Shown: positions 1 to 8,540 of the stretch, piece by piece | How positions within the stretch are numbered: position 1 is the first letter of the stretch | How the letters are laid out: the number at the start of each line of letters is the position of its first letter | NCBI RefSeq assembly: GCF_013179805.1 | Contig: NZ_SRRZ01000157.1 | Coordinates: 1 to 15,421 of the forward strand | Source of the DNA: Microcoleus asticus IPMA8 | GTDB lineage: Bacteria > Cyanobacteriota > Cyanobacteriia > Cyanobacteriales > Microcoleaceae | Direction of reading: 5' to 3' | Length of the DNA stretch: 15,421 bases | Notes under the pieces: generated by a model | The model's input: only the letters and a program-made list of their open reading frames with translations | The model's database searches: none | Told to the model about the DNA's origin: nothing | Made by a program: the position numbers and the translations under genes

Positions 1-1024
1 ATTTGATTTCCCCAAAATACGTCAATATACTTACACAAAGAAAATCATTTAGGATTGCTCTAGATATAGAAAATCATTTAGGATTGCTATACCAGATAGC
101 GTACAATTTGCCTTAAAAAGCTTTGATAATATCTGGATAGCTGATGGCTCAACATTAGAAGCATTATTTAAGAAGCTACAAAGTTTATCAGATGTGCCAA
201 TTGGTCAATTAGCCGGAAAAATGGGAGTAATTATAGACCTAGTAACTCATCTTCCCGAAGAAATTTGGTTTGGGGAAAATCCGAAACAAGCAGATACTAA
301 TTGGGAGGAAGATTTACTAAAAACAGTTAAGCCTAAAACTTTACTATTATTGGATCGAGGCTTCTATCATTTCGCTTTTTGGTCAAAACTCATTTCTCAA
401 GAAATTGGATTTATCACTCGAATCAAGAAAGGTGCATCTTATCAAATCGAGCGGGTATTAACCAATACGTATGATGTCAAAGACCAGATAATTAAAATAG
501 GTGCAGGCACAAAACAGACACCAGCTTTGACTATAAGATTAGTACAGATTCGCTCCAAGACTTCCTGGCGTTCTTATCTGACAAGTGTCCGAGAACCTGA
601 AATATTGCCCCCTTATGTAGTAGCAGATTTATATCAAAGACGCTGGCGAATTGAAGACGCATTTTGTACAGTAAAAAGATTATTAAATCTCAGCTATTTA
701 TGGACAGGTTCATTAAACGGAATCAAGCTTCCAATCTGGGCTACTTGGCTATTTTATGCGGTTTTAGTAGATTTAGGAGATGCGGTGGCAGATGAACTAG
801 GAGTACCAATTGAACGGGTTTCATTAGAAATGATTTATCGGGGGATGTATCATTTTTCGGTTGCCTATCAAAAAGGAATAGCTTCTGACCTAGTTAAGTA
901 TTTTGCCGGCGACGAAAATCAAGATTTAGGGATTGTTAAGCTAGGCATGAAAACCTTATGTCAGGCTAATTATTTCTCCTTTCCCTGGAACTCAAAGAAG
1001 TCCCGAACAATTTTTTTTCAATAA
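1..1024 (+). pseudogene. IS4-family DDE transposase, frameshifted, 5' end outside the window
   Basis: This is most of the catalytic part of a cut-and-paste transposase. The first Asp is in IADGST (codon 143-145), the second in LLLLDRGFY (codon 353-355), and the Glu is in YQRRWRIED (codon 653-655). The last region fits the IS4 Y-(2)-R-(3)-E-(6)-K signature exactly. Recognisable transposase sequence extends upstream of the first usable start (GTG 194): the same frame is open back to 53 and reads SFRIAIPDSVQFAL. The preceding sequence continues in another frame (3-59, reading VNILTQRKSFRIA). A 21-bp direct repeat at 39-59 and 68-88 causes the frame change. The first Asp lies upstream of 194, so a protein starting there would lack it and is unlikely to be active. 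The element's ends were not identified. The family call is from motifs and is fairly firm. Confidence 0.85.
39..88. repeat. 21-bp direct repeat that breaks the IS4 transposase frame
   Basis: Positions 39-59 and 68-88 are identical over 21 bases, separated by 8 bases (ctctagatat-like sequence ending at 67). Each copy encodes R-K-S-F-R-I-A, but in different frames, because the offset is 29 bases and not a multiple of three. The reading upstream of copy one and downstream of copy two are both transposase-like. The most economical reading is a local duplication that shifted the frame of a once intact gene. Confidence 0.8.
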
Positions 1025-1070
1025 TAAAGGAACAAATGGAGTCATATTTTAATTGGGTCAACAGGTAAAA

Positions 1071-1090
1071 AATGAGTAAAATTACTCATT
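1071..1090. repeat. 20-bp perfect palindrome downstream of the IS4 transposase
   Basis: The sequence has two 9-base arms (aatgagtaa / ttactcatt) around a 2-base centre. It sits 46 bases after the transposase stop codon, between the IS4 remnant and the next transposase remnant. It could be a hairpin at an element end, an operator-like site, or chance in AT-rich DNA. No T-run follows that would make it a terminator. The rest of 1025-1122 shows nothing recognisable. Confidence 0.4.
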
Positions 1091-1309
1091 GACAACTGTG
1101 TTTTTAGCTTAACTTGTGAGTAATGGAATATGCTCAAAACTTTACCAGCTCTATGGGGCCGCCTGCCAAGTCATTTAGGATGGCACTGGGGGCATTAATC
1201 ATTAAAGAGAAATTAGGTACGAGCGATCGCGAAACCGTAGAACAAATCAGAGATAACCCATAGCTGCAATACTTTATCGGTCTATCATCCTACAGCAATG
1301 AAATCCCAT

Positions 1310-1321
1310 TATACCAATTTC
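1310..1321. repeat. Left end and TA target copy of the IS630 element
   Basis: TA is followed by taccaatttc. The last eight to eleven bases are the inverted complement of the sequence at 2458-2468 (gaaattggtat). The few-base ambiguity arises because ATA/TAT flanks both ends. Confidence 0.7.
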
Positions 1322-1914
1322 CTAAATTTCTGCTACAGATAGAGCCTCTAAAATGAATTGCCATCCCGTCAAAGAAGCAATGAGTTCATTCGTCAACTTG
1401 TTTAACTCTTTTTGCACCGCTGCTCTCAACTCCTCTATGTGTTCAAATCTTAACCATTTTAATTGTTCTTTTACATACCCCCACAGTCTTTCTATTGGAT
1501 TTACTTCCGGACTGTAGGCGGGCTGAAACAGTAAAATTACATTTTCTGGTATGCTTAAATTTAAAGAGTTATGAAACCCTCCATTATCTACTTGAATTAT
1601 ATGTAAATCAAGAGGATACTTACTGGCAAACAGCTCTAAGAATTTCTCAAAGCACACGGTATCTAGATGCGTAAACTCGTAAAAAAAGCTCTCTCCTGTT
1701 AGTGGTTCTACTGCACCGTATAGCCACAAATAAATAAAATCCCATAGCACTTGGACGTGCGGTTTTATGCCGCGACCTGTGAGCTTCCTTCTCTGTATTG
1801 TATGCAGCCCCATCCGACTTTCATCTTCACTCCAATATCGCACTTTTTCCCACTGCTTTAAAAAACTCTCACTCTGACTCAGACTGCCATTAATTAGAGA
1901 TGAGAGTTTTTTTT
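1322..1914 (-). CDS. IS630 transposase, downstream frame (DDE catalytic half), made by -1 frameshift
   Basis: This frame carries the DDE catalytic core. The first Asp is in RYWSEDESRMG (Asp codon about 1823-1825), the second in IIQVDNGGFH, and the Glu is in NPIERLWGYVK. These are the standard IS630 motifs. There is no convincing independent start: a GTG at 1841-1843 would begin just before the first catalytic motif, and no ribosome binding site is seen. The frame is open back through FLKQWEKVRYW and SLSQSES to the A8 run. So the natural product is probably a transframe fusion of about 355 residues starting at 2391, with KK at the junction leading into LSSLINGS. The nearly complete motif set suggests activity. 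Confidence 0.8.
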
Positions 1915-2391
1915 AAATTCTTCTACTACCCCGGTTTTCTGTTTCTCACTCACCGGACGCGGGACTTTTAATTTTCCTTTGAGCCGATATCTTGCCCACT
2001 GGTGTACTGTGCGATATGCCGCTTTTACTTCACAGCAACTTGTCAGCCATTGGTGTACTTCTTTGTAGCTACTGAATCCTTCGGGTTCTTGTAATTCCTT
2101 TGATAATCTCTCTACAGTTTCAGGATTCATTATTCTTGGTCTTCCCGAACGAGGTTTCTGCAATAACAATTCTTCTATTCCCCCCGAGCGATAACTAGAC
2201 AACCATCTTTGTATTGTGGTACGATGTTTTCCTAACCGCACAGCAGCAGACAATACGCTGTCTACCGTTTGGGTTTTGAGCCAATACAGAACTTGCAGTT
2301 TTTCGTGGCGGTGAGCGTCTTTTTCTCTCCTCAAAAGAACTTTTAGTTCTTCTTCTGTTTCCCGAATTTCAATTTTGACCACTCCTGACAT
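1894..2391 (-). CDS. IS630 transposase, upstream frame (DNA-binding half)
   Basis: The 165-residue product is the helix-turn-helix part of an IS630 transposase. The segment HRHEKLQVLYWLKTQ (about residues 28-42), the helix-turn-helix around AAVRLGKHRTTIQRWLSSY (about 49-67), and the arginine/proline linker KPRSGRPRIM are typical. A second HTH-like region lies around YRTVHQWARY. The start at 2391 is well supported: AAGGAGG lies at 2396-2402, four bases before the ATG. The frame ends soon after the run of eight A residues (1907-1914 on the plus strand as T8). There a -1 slip would continue into the catalytic frame. Alone, this product would bind DNA but have no catalytic residues. Confidence 0.85.
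   Translation of the reverse strand: MSGVVKIEIRETEEELKVLLRREKDAHRHEKLQVLYWLKTQTVDSVLSAAVRLGKHRTTIQRWLSSYRSGGIEELLLQKPRSGRPRIMNPETVERLSKELQEPEGFSSYKEVHQWLTSCCEVKAAYRTVHQWARYRLKGKLKVPRPVSEKQKTGVVEEFKKNSHL
1907..1914 (-). other. A8 slippery site for programmed -1 frameshifting
   Basis: On the minus strand the message reads TTT AAA AAA AAC in the upstream frame. The run of eight A residues overlaps both frames. A -1 shift here moves ribosomes from the HTH frame into the DDE frame and bypasses the stop that follows a few codons later. Such A-runs are a known way for IS630 elements to express the full transposase. No downstream pseudoknot was identified. Confidence 0.7.
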
Positions 2392-2395
2392 TTTT

Positions 2396-2402
2396 CCTCC
2401 TT
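2396..2402 (-). promoter_or_regulatory. Strong ribosome binding site of the IS630 transposase
   Basis: AAGGAGG on the minus strand, four bases from the ATG at 2391. It settles the start codon of the upstream frame. Confidence 0.75.
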
Positions 2403-2457
2403 CTGTTTGGGTACTAACTTACAAAAATGACCTTTACTAATTGTAGCACTACTTTAT

Positions 2458-2467
2458 GAAATTGGTA
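2458..2467. repeat. Right end and TA target copy of the IS630 element
   Basis: gaaattgg followed by TA is the inverted partner of the end at 1312-1321. Immediately outside, codons of the interrupted older transposase resume at 2468. Confidence 0.7.
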
Positions 2468-3407
2468 TTAAATGCATCCCTCTTAGTTCATTATTGACAA
2501 AGAATAAGTGTCAATCTGGTCAATAAAGTGAATCAAAAAATGCTAAAAAAAATCCGAGAAGCCACTGCCCCTCACTCCGAAGAAGACCACTCAGAAATCG
2601 AAAGTTTGTCCCAACCTCATATCCGTCCCATAGTCAGGGGGAAAGCAGGAAAAACGACAGAGTTGGGAGCAAAATTATCAGCCAGCAGCTTTGAAGGTTA
2701 TGTATTTTTATATCGAATTAGTTGGGATAACTTCAATGAATCAGGAGACTTAAAAGCTCAAGTAGAAGCTTTTAAATAATTCACAGGGCATTATCCAGAA
2801 TCGGTTCATGTTGACCAGATTTACCGCAGCCGAGATAACCGATCATGGTGTAAAGAAAGATGAATTAGGATGAGCGGTTCTCCTTTGGGAAGACCGCCAG
2901 CGTATGTGAGTAAAGAAAAAAAGAAGCAACCCGCATCTGATGAGAGAGTTCGGAATGCCATTGAGGGAAAGTTCGGACAAGCGAAACGCAGATTTAATCT
3001 CGATCTGGTGATGGCAAAACTTGATAATATTTCCCAAACAGCTATTTCAATCGCTTTTTTAGTCATGAACCTTGTGGCGGGATTGAAAATGTTATTGTGG
3101 TTTTTTTGTGTCAAATTTCATCAATAACAACTTTCTCCCCTGCGGAGATTACCAAAATTTATATTCGGGTATCTGAACGACAACAAAAACTTAATTTAGC
3201 GACTTGTTGGAATTAGCGCTAGAGTTATTTTTGAGCTTCCTTTACTTATTCAGCAAGCCCTAATTAGAGCTGCATGACTTTTTTGGGTTCTCTATTGTTC
3301 AGTTAGTTCTTGTCGGTTAAATCATACCTCATTTATCTGAGAAAGGCTATAGAAATTAGTCATTAGTGAGTTTGGACGATCGCACCCCATGCCCTCTTCC
3401 TTCACAA

Positions 3408-6400
3408 TTACCACGGCGAACCGATCATAGTAAAAGCAGCCCAATAATAAGGATGCGACAAATTTCGATCGCCCCTGGCGGTCAACTCCGACGGTAAAGG
3501 CAGAGCTTGATTGTTGCCCGATCGCCTCAAATAACCATCTTGCAACCGCACTTCACCCCGCAGCATCGCCAACTGCGCTTGCCGCAAAGCCTCAGCCTTA
3601 ATCGGCGCCGTGCGCAACTGCTGGTAAAACTCAGTCATCAGGCCCAAAGTACCGACATCGCTGACATACCACAAACTCGCCAAAGCCGATTTTACCCCCG
3701 CGTGCACCGCCAACCCCGCAAACCCCAACTCAGCTTGTTCGTCTCCCACTGCCGTAGTACACGCACTCAAAACCAACAACTCAACCTGCGGGTTAGATAA
3801 CTTCAACTGATCCAACTGATTCAACCGCAACTTAGTATCCCAAAACTGAATGTAAGAATTTTCTGCCCCCCCTGGCTGAAAATCGCCGTGAGTAGCTAAA
3901 TGAATAATTTTGTATTGCGATTGATTGCGCTTATCCTTCAAATTTGCCAAAGTAAAAGCTTCATTGAGAAAAGACGAACCGGGCCAAATCTTGCCCACAA
4001 TTGTCGATATTTCCAGCGGCACTGCCGGCAAAGGATTTTGATCGTATTTGGCAGGAAAATTCGACGCACCCATCGCCAAAACTTCAGAACTCTTAACATC
4101 TGCATAGCGAGTATCAGTTAAACTCAAACTTGGAATCAGCCCCAAACTGTACTTTTCTACCAAAAACTGCTTGCCGTCGTAAAGAGCAGCTAAAGGCAAA
4201 GTCCGCAAACCGGCATCCATCGAAAACACCAAAGTGTCAATCTTGTTAGCATCTAATTCCGGTTGCAGCGGTGCAATTAACCACTGGTAAAGTTCCTCGG
4301 CAGGTTCCTTGTAATCAGCAGCATTCAATCTCCTGGGAGTTCTGATAGCATTAGTGAATTCTTTAGCAACTTGCAGCACTGTCTCGCGGCTTGCAGGCAC
4401 GCTTTTAAAAACACTTTTGCCGTCTGGCAATAACAACACAAGTTCTAAATGTTTCTCTTTCGCCCACACGTAAAGGATGGCGGGTTTAACTCCCGTCAAG
4501 CGATTGACGCTGCTGAGAGTATCTCGAATACTTTGCTGCGTGACCGACTTTTGACCGAGATTGCCCCCAAAGTAACGTTCAAATTCCCGACCCTGAGTTC
4601 TATCCCTTTGCTGCACTGCGTCGATCGGATTTATTTGCCCGATCGAACTCGATCTAGAAATCTCAGGAACCCTGACATTCCCGATACTTCCTGCACTCGC
4701 CCCACTTGCCGGCTTCTGTGCAGTTGCCCCCCCGCTGCCGTTTTCTGTCGCCGCCGGCGCACCCTGATTGTCTGTTAACACCGACTGCGACAGCAATACC
4801 GAGCCTGCCGCAGTCTCGTTCGACCCCGCCTCAACAGAGGCAGCAGCAGGTTCTGGCGAGACATTTGTGTTACTGCTCTTTGGCGCAGACGCTGCGGAGG
4901 GGAGACTCACCTCACTCACAATTTGTTGAGAATTGTCTGTAGTTTTTAGTGCCACGCTGGTAGTTGGTGCCGGACTCGACACGATCGCCAGCGGCCCGAT
5001 AGTAGTTGAGGAGGTGGCAGTGTTCGACTTCGAGTTTCCCGTCCCAACAGTCGCCACCGTGCAAGTTCTCGACGGGCAAGCGCTTTGAGAGAGCGTCAGC
5101 GAACCCGACCGAGCCAGCCCGTCTGTAGAAATGCTGACCTCGGCGCGCTCGGCAGCCGTTCCCGTTCCCGCAGCCCGAAACGCTCCCCCCGCATCGATTT
5201 CCACATCGCCGCCCGTATTGCCGCGAGCTTTGATCGAAACAACTTCAACATCTTTCTGCCCGGTAATCTTGCTCGAACCGGCACTTCCCGACTGCGAACT
5301 GGAATTGATCACGCCTGTAACGATCCGCCCCGGCGCCGCAATCGAAATATCTCCCCCGCTTCTGGAACCGAAAGCATCGATGTTGCCGGTTTCTACCGCA
5401 GCGGCGCTGTCGATGTTGATATCGCCCGCCGCGGAAGCCGATCGAGATGAAAGCGTACCAGCAGTCAAGTTGCCTTGAGTGCTAGTGATGTTAATCCCCG
5501 CAGTCGAGGTAACGTCTCCGACGGCTACAGTACCGCCCATCAGAGAGATCGTGGCGTTATCAGTTCCGACGATCGCACCCGTTCCCACGATCGCGCCAGT
5601 GCCGTTGGGCGATTGAATCGTCGTCGGGTCTTGAAATGTCACCGTCACTGGTGTTGAATCTGGCGTTCCAGAAGCAATCGAGATCGCACCGCTACCGTCA
5701 GCGCGCCCGATCGCGATCGAAGCAAACCCATTCCGCAGCGAGTTCAATTCCCCAGCAGTCAAGTTCAGAGCTTCGGTATCGCCAGAACCTTCAATTATAA
5801 TATTTTGACTGGGATCGGCCGGTTGCAGCACCAAATTGCCGTTGCTGGCGATCGAATTGTTGCCACCCGTCAAGTCAATATCGTTGCCGGTTAAAGTAAT
5901 ATTTCCCGGTGTTTTCGAGCCGCCAGCTTGGATCGCACCTGCAGTGACTCCATTGCGTCCCGTCAGCGTAACATTCCCCGCGCGATCGCCCCTCGTGTCG
6001 ATCGCCCCTGCAGTCACCGTTCCCTCTGCGGTAACGCTAACATCTCCCGCCTCCGAGCGTGGCACTTTGGCAGAATTGACAGAAGTGTTGATGGTGGGGG
6101 CAGTTCCAGTACGTAGCTGACCGGTTGTGACATTGCCCGCTGTGCTGGCGATGCGAATTTCCTGATTGTTGGTAGTGATATTTCCGGTTCTGATATTGCC
6201 GTCAGCTTTGAGAGTAATTGAGGCATTGTCGGTCCCTGTCAAGGAATTTGTGGTAGTGATTGTTCCCAAACCCGCCGGCGATTGAATAATTAGCGAGTCA
6301 TAAAATGTGAAATCGTTGGCAATCAGAATCGAACCGATACCGTTGCTGCGGCCGATCGTAATTCCAGCAAACCCATTTTGCAAACTTCCGAGGTCGCTTG

Positions 6401-8540
6401 CCGTCAGATTCAAATACATATTAGTGCCGACATCTCCTGAACCGCCGATCGCAATATTTTGACCTGGGTTCCAAGGTTGCATTACCAAAAAGCCAGTGCC
6501 GCTGACTGAATTTTTGTCGCCTTTAAAATTAATTTCATTACCAGTCAAAGTAATGTTTCCCGAACCCCCTGCGACGAAGCTCACTCCCAGAATATTCTGA
6601 GCTGTCAATGTTACATTTCCCGTCGCTTCCGGGCCGCTGGCATCAATTTTTTGGACCGTTACGTTCAGACCTTCGAGCAAAATATTCCCGCTACTGCCGG
6701 TGCTAGGATTCGATGAAGAAATATTGTTGGCAACGGTCGATCCCTGACTAATCAAACTAATATTTCCGCCGTTGCTTGACAAATTGCCCGCAGTAATTTT
6801 ATTTCCCGAAATGGCGATCGCACCGCCTTGAGTGCTAATTGTATCGACCGCATTCATCGAAAAAACACCCGCCCCACTGCGATCGGCATCTGCTCTCAAT
6901 GTCACCGAACCAGTAGTTGCTTGAAAGCTCAACTGATTGTCCGCCAAATCAGCAATTGTAATATCGTTGAGCGCTTCGAGAACCACATTTGTCGTCGCCG
7001 ACATACTTTCCAAAGCTCTAGCCGAAATTCTTAGCGAAGGCTCAGAATTGTTTGGCTGTGGTGATGGAGTTCCTGTTGACAAAATATTATTGTTGGCAAT
7101 TATTGCCGCATCGCCGGTACCTTCTGGGGAATCTGTAATTAAAATATTCTCTGGATCTAACAGCAAAGTCCCCAAACCGTTTGTCCCGGAAGTATCGACA
7201 GTACCGTTAAAAATCAATCTTTGCTTGCCCGAAACTTCCACAAACCCGCCAACACCTGCGGTTCCCGTTGCAGAAACGCCATTCGCGCTGATGCTGCCTA
7301 AAAATGCTGTCGTGTTGTCAGCCCAGACAAAAACTCTGCCGCCGTTGCCTGATTGAGTTGCGTTGGCGGCGATCGAACTTTTGCCATCCACGTAAGTCAT
7401 TGTTGCATTCGGCACAGTTCCCTCGCCTCGGTAATCTCCCCCAATCCGCACAGTTCCGCCGCCGTCGGGTCCCGAAGCCTCAATCTTCGCTCCCAACAGC
7501 CCTACCTTGTCGCCCAACACGTTGACACTTCCTCCCGCGCCCCCCCTGGCAGACACGTCCGCATCACCCGCTACCAGCGCAGTTCCAGCACCTGCAGGCA
7601 CTGTTGGGCCGCCTGTGAGCACGACTTCACCTTGAGCGTTGGTAGTTATACCCGTAGCGTTAGCCACGCCGGGGCCAGAGAGCAGCCGAGGTAAACTCTG
7701 GGGAGAGAAGGGAAGAGCTTCCGAACCCGACACTCCCGCAGCCGGAGAAACTTCTAAACTCAGCAACAGTCCGTTTTGACTGAACCGCACCAGATTTTCG
7801 CCCGGGACAGCCGCCACAGTAATTTGACCGCCCGGGGCTGAAAGTTTGCCCGTACTGATGACCGTACCGCCCAGCAAAGTCAAATTTTGCCCGGTTCCGA
7901 CAGCCAAGTTACCGGCATTGACAATACTCCCCGGCTGTGAGCCAAAAACAAAAGCATTCGGCGTTCCGACTAGCGCTGCGTAGTCATTCGCCCCTGTACT
8001 GTTGAACCAACGGTCGTCAAAACCGATACCGCTAGCGGTGGTAGCAAAAAAAGACCCGGACACATCAAGTCGGGCATTTGCTCCGAAGATGATGCCTGCG
8101 GGATTCATCAGCAACAAGTTAGAATTGCCGCCGCTAACTTGAATTAGACCGTTAATTAAGGAAGCGTCCCCGCCGACAACGCGGCCGAGAATATTTTTTA
8201 TGGTTGGGTTGGAGATGAAATTGGCAGTTTCGCCTGAATTCAGACCGAACCGAGTAAAACTGTGGAATAGATTTGCTCCGTCTCTGGAGGGAGTGCCGCC
8301 TTGAATGTCGTAGCGAGGGGGCGACCCTGTACCTGGGGCGGTGACAGCGGTTCCGGTGCCGTCTGGGGCTGGAGTAATAGATTGTGCAGCAGCAATTTGA
8401 GATTGGGGATAAATTGCCACGAATACACATCCGCTGCTGTTTTCTTTTAAGAACAGCAGGTTGGGGGAAAAATCTAATATCCAAAATCCGGCAATGGGAA
8501 TTGCTGCCAGAATCGACCGCACAGCACGTTGAGCATTCAT
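3408..8540 (-). CDS. Secreted haemagglutinin-like protein with C-terminal CHAT (caspase-like) domain
   Basis: The product is a 1710-residue surface or exported protein. The N-terminus (MNAQRAVRSILAAIPIAGF) is a basic-plus-hydrophobic export signal, probably cleaved near QIAAAQ. It is followed by a filamentous-haemagglutinin secretion domain (about 60-300) with GANLFHSFTRFGLN, NILGRVVGGD and NPAGIIFGANARLDVSG. Residues about 300-1100 are a Gly/Asn/Thr-rich beta-helix-like stalk with a duplicated module. About 1120-1350 is a low-complexity Ser/Ala/Thr linker. The CHAT domain (about 1355-1705) has His1551 in HLATHGDF and Cys1594 in LSACTTAVG, the dyad of this caspase-like peptidase family, and ends with YYWAAFTMIG. 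An ATG 37 codons upstream (8651) is in frame, but 8540 is chosen because it has GAGG seven bases ahead and starts the signal sequence. Two-partner export would need a TpsB pore, not present here. The target of the peptidase is unknown. Confidence 0.9.
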   Translation of the reverse strand: MNAQRAVRSILAAIPIAGFWILDFSPNLLFLKENSSGCVFVAIYPQSQIAAAQSITPAPDGTGTAVTAPGTGSPPRYDIQGGTPSRDGANLFHSFTRFGLNSGETANFISNPTIKNILGRVVGGDASLINGLIQVSGGNSNLLLMNPAGIIFGANARLDVSGSFFATTASGIGFDDRWFNSTGANDYAALVGTPNAFVFGSQPGSIVNAGNLAVGTGQNLTLLGGTVISTGKLSAPGGQITVAAVPGENLVRFSQNGLLLSLEVSPAAGVSGSEALPFSPQSLPRLLSGPGVANATGITTNAQGEVVLTGGPTVPAGAGTALVAGDADVSARGGAGGSVNVLGDKVGLLGAKIEASGPDGGGTVRIGGDYRGEGTVPNATMTYVDGKSSIAANATQSGNGGRVFVWADNTTAFLGSISANGVSATGTAGVGGFVEVSGKQRLIFNGTVDTSGTNGLGTLLLDPENILITDSPEGTGDAAIIANNNILSTGTPSPQPNNSEPSLRISARALESMSATTNVVLEALNDITIADLADNQLSFQATTGSVTLRADADRSGAGVFSMNAVDTISTQGGAIAISGNKITAGNLSSNGGNISLISQGSTVANNISSSNPSTGSSGNILLEGLNVTVQKIDASGPEATGNVTLTAQNILGVSFVAGGSGNITLTGNEINFKGDKNSVSGTGFLVMQPWNPGQNIAIGGSGDVGTNMYLNLTASDLGSLQNGFAGITIGRSNGIGSILIANDFTFYDSLIIQSPAGLGTITTTNSLTGTDNASITLKADGNIRTGNITTNNQEIRIASTAGNVTTGQLRTGTAPTINTSVNSAKVPRSEAGDVSVTAEGTVTAGAIDTRGDRAGNVTLTGRNGVTAGAIQAGGSKTPGNITLTGNDIDLTGGNNSIASNGNLVLQPADPSQNIIIEGSGDTEALNLTAGELNSLRNGFASIAIGRADGSGAISIASGTPDSTPVTVTFQDPTTIQSPNGTGAIVGTGAIVGTDNATISLMGGTVAVGDVTSTAGINITSTQGNLTAGTLSSRSASAAGDINIDSAAAVETGNIDAFGSRSGGDISIAAPGRIVTGVINSSSQSGSAGSSKITGQKDVEVVSIKARGNTGGDVEIDAGGAFRAAGTGTAAERAEVSISTDGLARSGSLTLSQSACPSRTCTVATVGTGNSKSNTATSSTTIGPLAIVSSPAPTTSVALKTTDNSQQIVSEVSLPSAASAPKSSNTNVSPEPAAASVEAGSNETAAGSVLLSQSVLTDNQGAPAATENGSGGATAQKPASGASAGSIGNVRVPEISRSSSIGQINPIDAVQQRDRTQGREFERYFGGNLGQKSVTQQSIRDTLSSVNRLTGVKPAILYVWAKEKHLELVLLLPDGKSVFKSVPASRETVLQVAKEFTNAIRTPRRLNAADYKEPAEELYQWLIAPLQPELDANKIDTLVFSMDAGLRTLPLAALYDGKQFLVEKYSLGLIPSLSLTDTRYADVKSSEVLAMGASNFPAKYDQNPLPAVPLEISTIVGKIWPGSSFLNEAFTLANLKDKRNQSQYKIIHLATHGDFQPGGAENSYIQFWDTKLRLNQLDQLKLSNPQVELLVLSACTTAVGDEQAELGFAGLAVHAGVKSALASLWYVSDVGTLGLMTEFYQQLRTAPIKAEALRQAQLAMLRGEVRLQDGYLRRSGNNQALPLPSELTARGDRNLSHPYYWAAFTMIGSPW
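5450..6565 (-). repeat. Duplicated module of about 150 residues in the haemagglutinin stalk
   Basis: Two copies lie at about 6109-6565 and 5450-5910. Both open with GNITLTGN(E/D)I, pass through LVMQPW or LVLQPAD, then QNI.I.GSGD, LNLTA, LNS/GSLQ/RNGFA, I.IGR, IQSP.G.G and GTDNA.I, and end with GN(V/L)T.G.L. The copies are clearly related but diverged. The second also contains a tiny six-residue direct repeat, GAIVGT twice in a row (near 5565-5600). Such internal duplication is usual in beta-helical adhesins and may change stalk length. Confidence 0.8.

Larger units (their letters stand above)
1312..2465 (-). mobile_element. IS630-family insertion sequence nested in an older transposase
   Basis: The element is about 1.15 kb with two overlapping minus-strand frames and short inverted ends (ccaatttc at the left, gaaattgg at the right, extended by ATA). 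It is flanked by TA at 1310-1311 and 2466-2467, as expected for the IS630/Tc1-mariner group, which inserts at TA. Removing the element plus one TA joins codons for NEIPL to LNASLLVH of the older transposase in frame and at the expected length. That strongly supports the boundaries to within a few bases. Both reading frames look undamaged, so this element is younger than its host and might still be functional. Confidence 0.85.
1123..3277 (+). pseudogene. Decayed IS5/IS1182-like transposase (DUF772 type) split by an IS630 element
   Basis: The N-terminal part (1123-1311) reads MEYAQNF...GPPAKSFRMALGALIIKE...TVEQIRDNP, a stop, then LQYFIGL. This matches the start of the cyanobacterial DUF772-type transposases. 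The reading resumes after the inserted element at 2468 with LNASLLVHY, a stop, then QRISVNLVNKVNQKM. It continues through SQPHIRPIVRGKAGK, DNFNESGDLKAQVEAF, YPESVHVDQIYR, LGRPPAYVSKEKKKQ and AIEGKFGQAKRRFN. It may run on to a final QQALIRAA ending at 3277. All parts downstream of the insertion share one frame, broken by stops at 2495, 2777, 2861 and 3125. Four or more nonsense changes and an apparent loss of the middle of the protein, including the usual first catalytic Asp region, mark an old dead element. The exact family name (IS5 or IS1182) is less certain than the homology. Confidence 0.85.

Noticed and set aside
2821..3114. Minus-strand frame of 97 codons
   Set aside because: It is opposite the recognisable C-terminal part of the decayed transposase and shows no motif.
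6937..7356. A 139-codon plus-strand frame opposite the haemagglutinin/CHAT gene
   Set aside because: It is antisense to a certain gene whose repetitive Gly/Thr/Asn codons leave the other strand open; no motif or ribosome binding site. Other plus-strand frames between 3507 and 7694 were rejected for the same reason.
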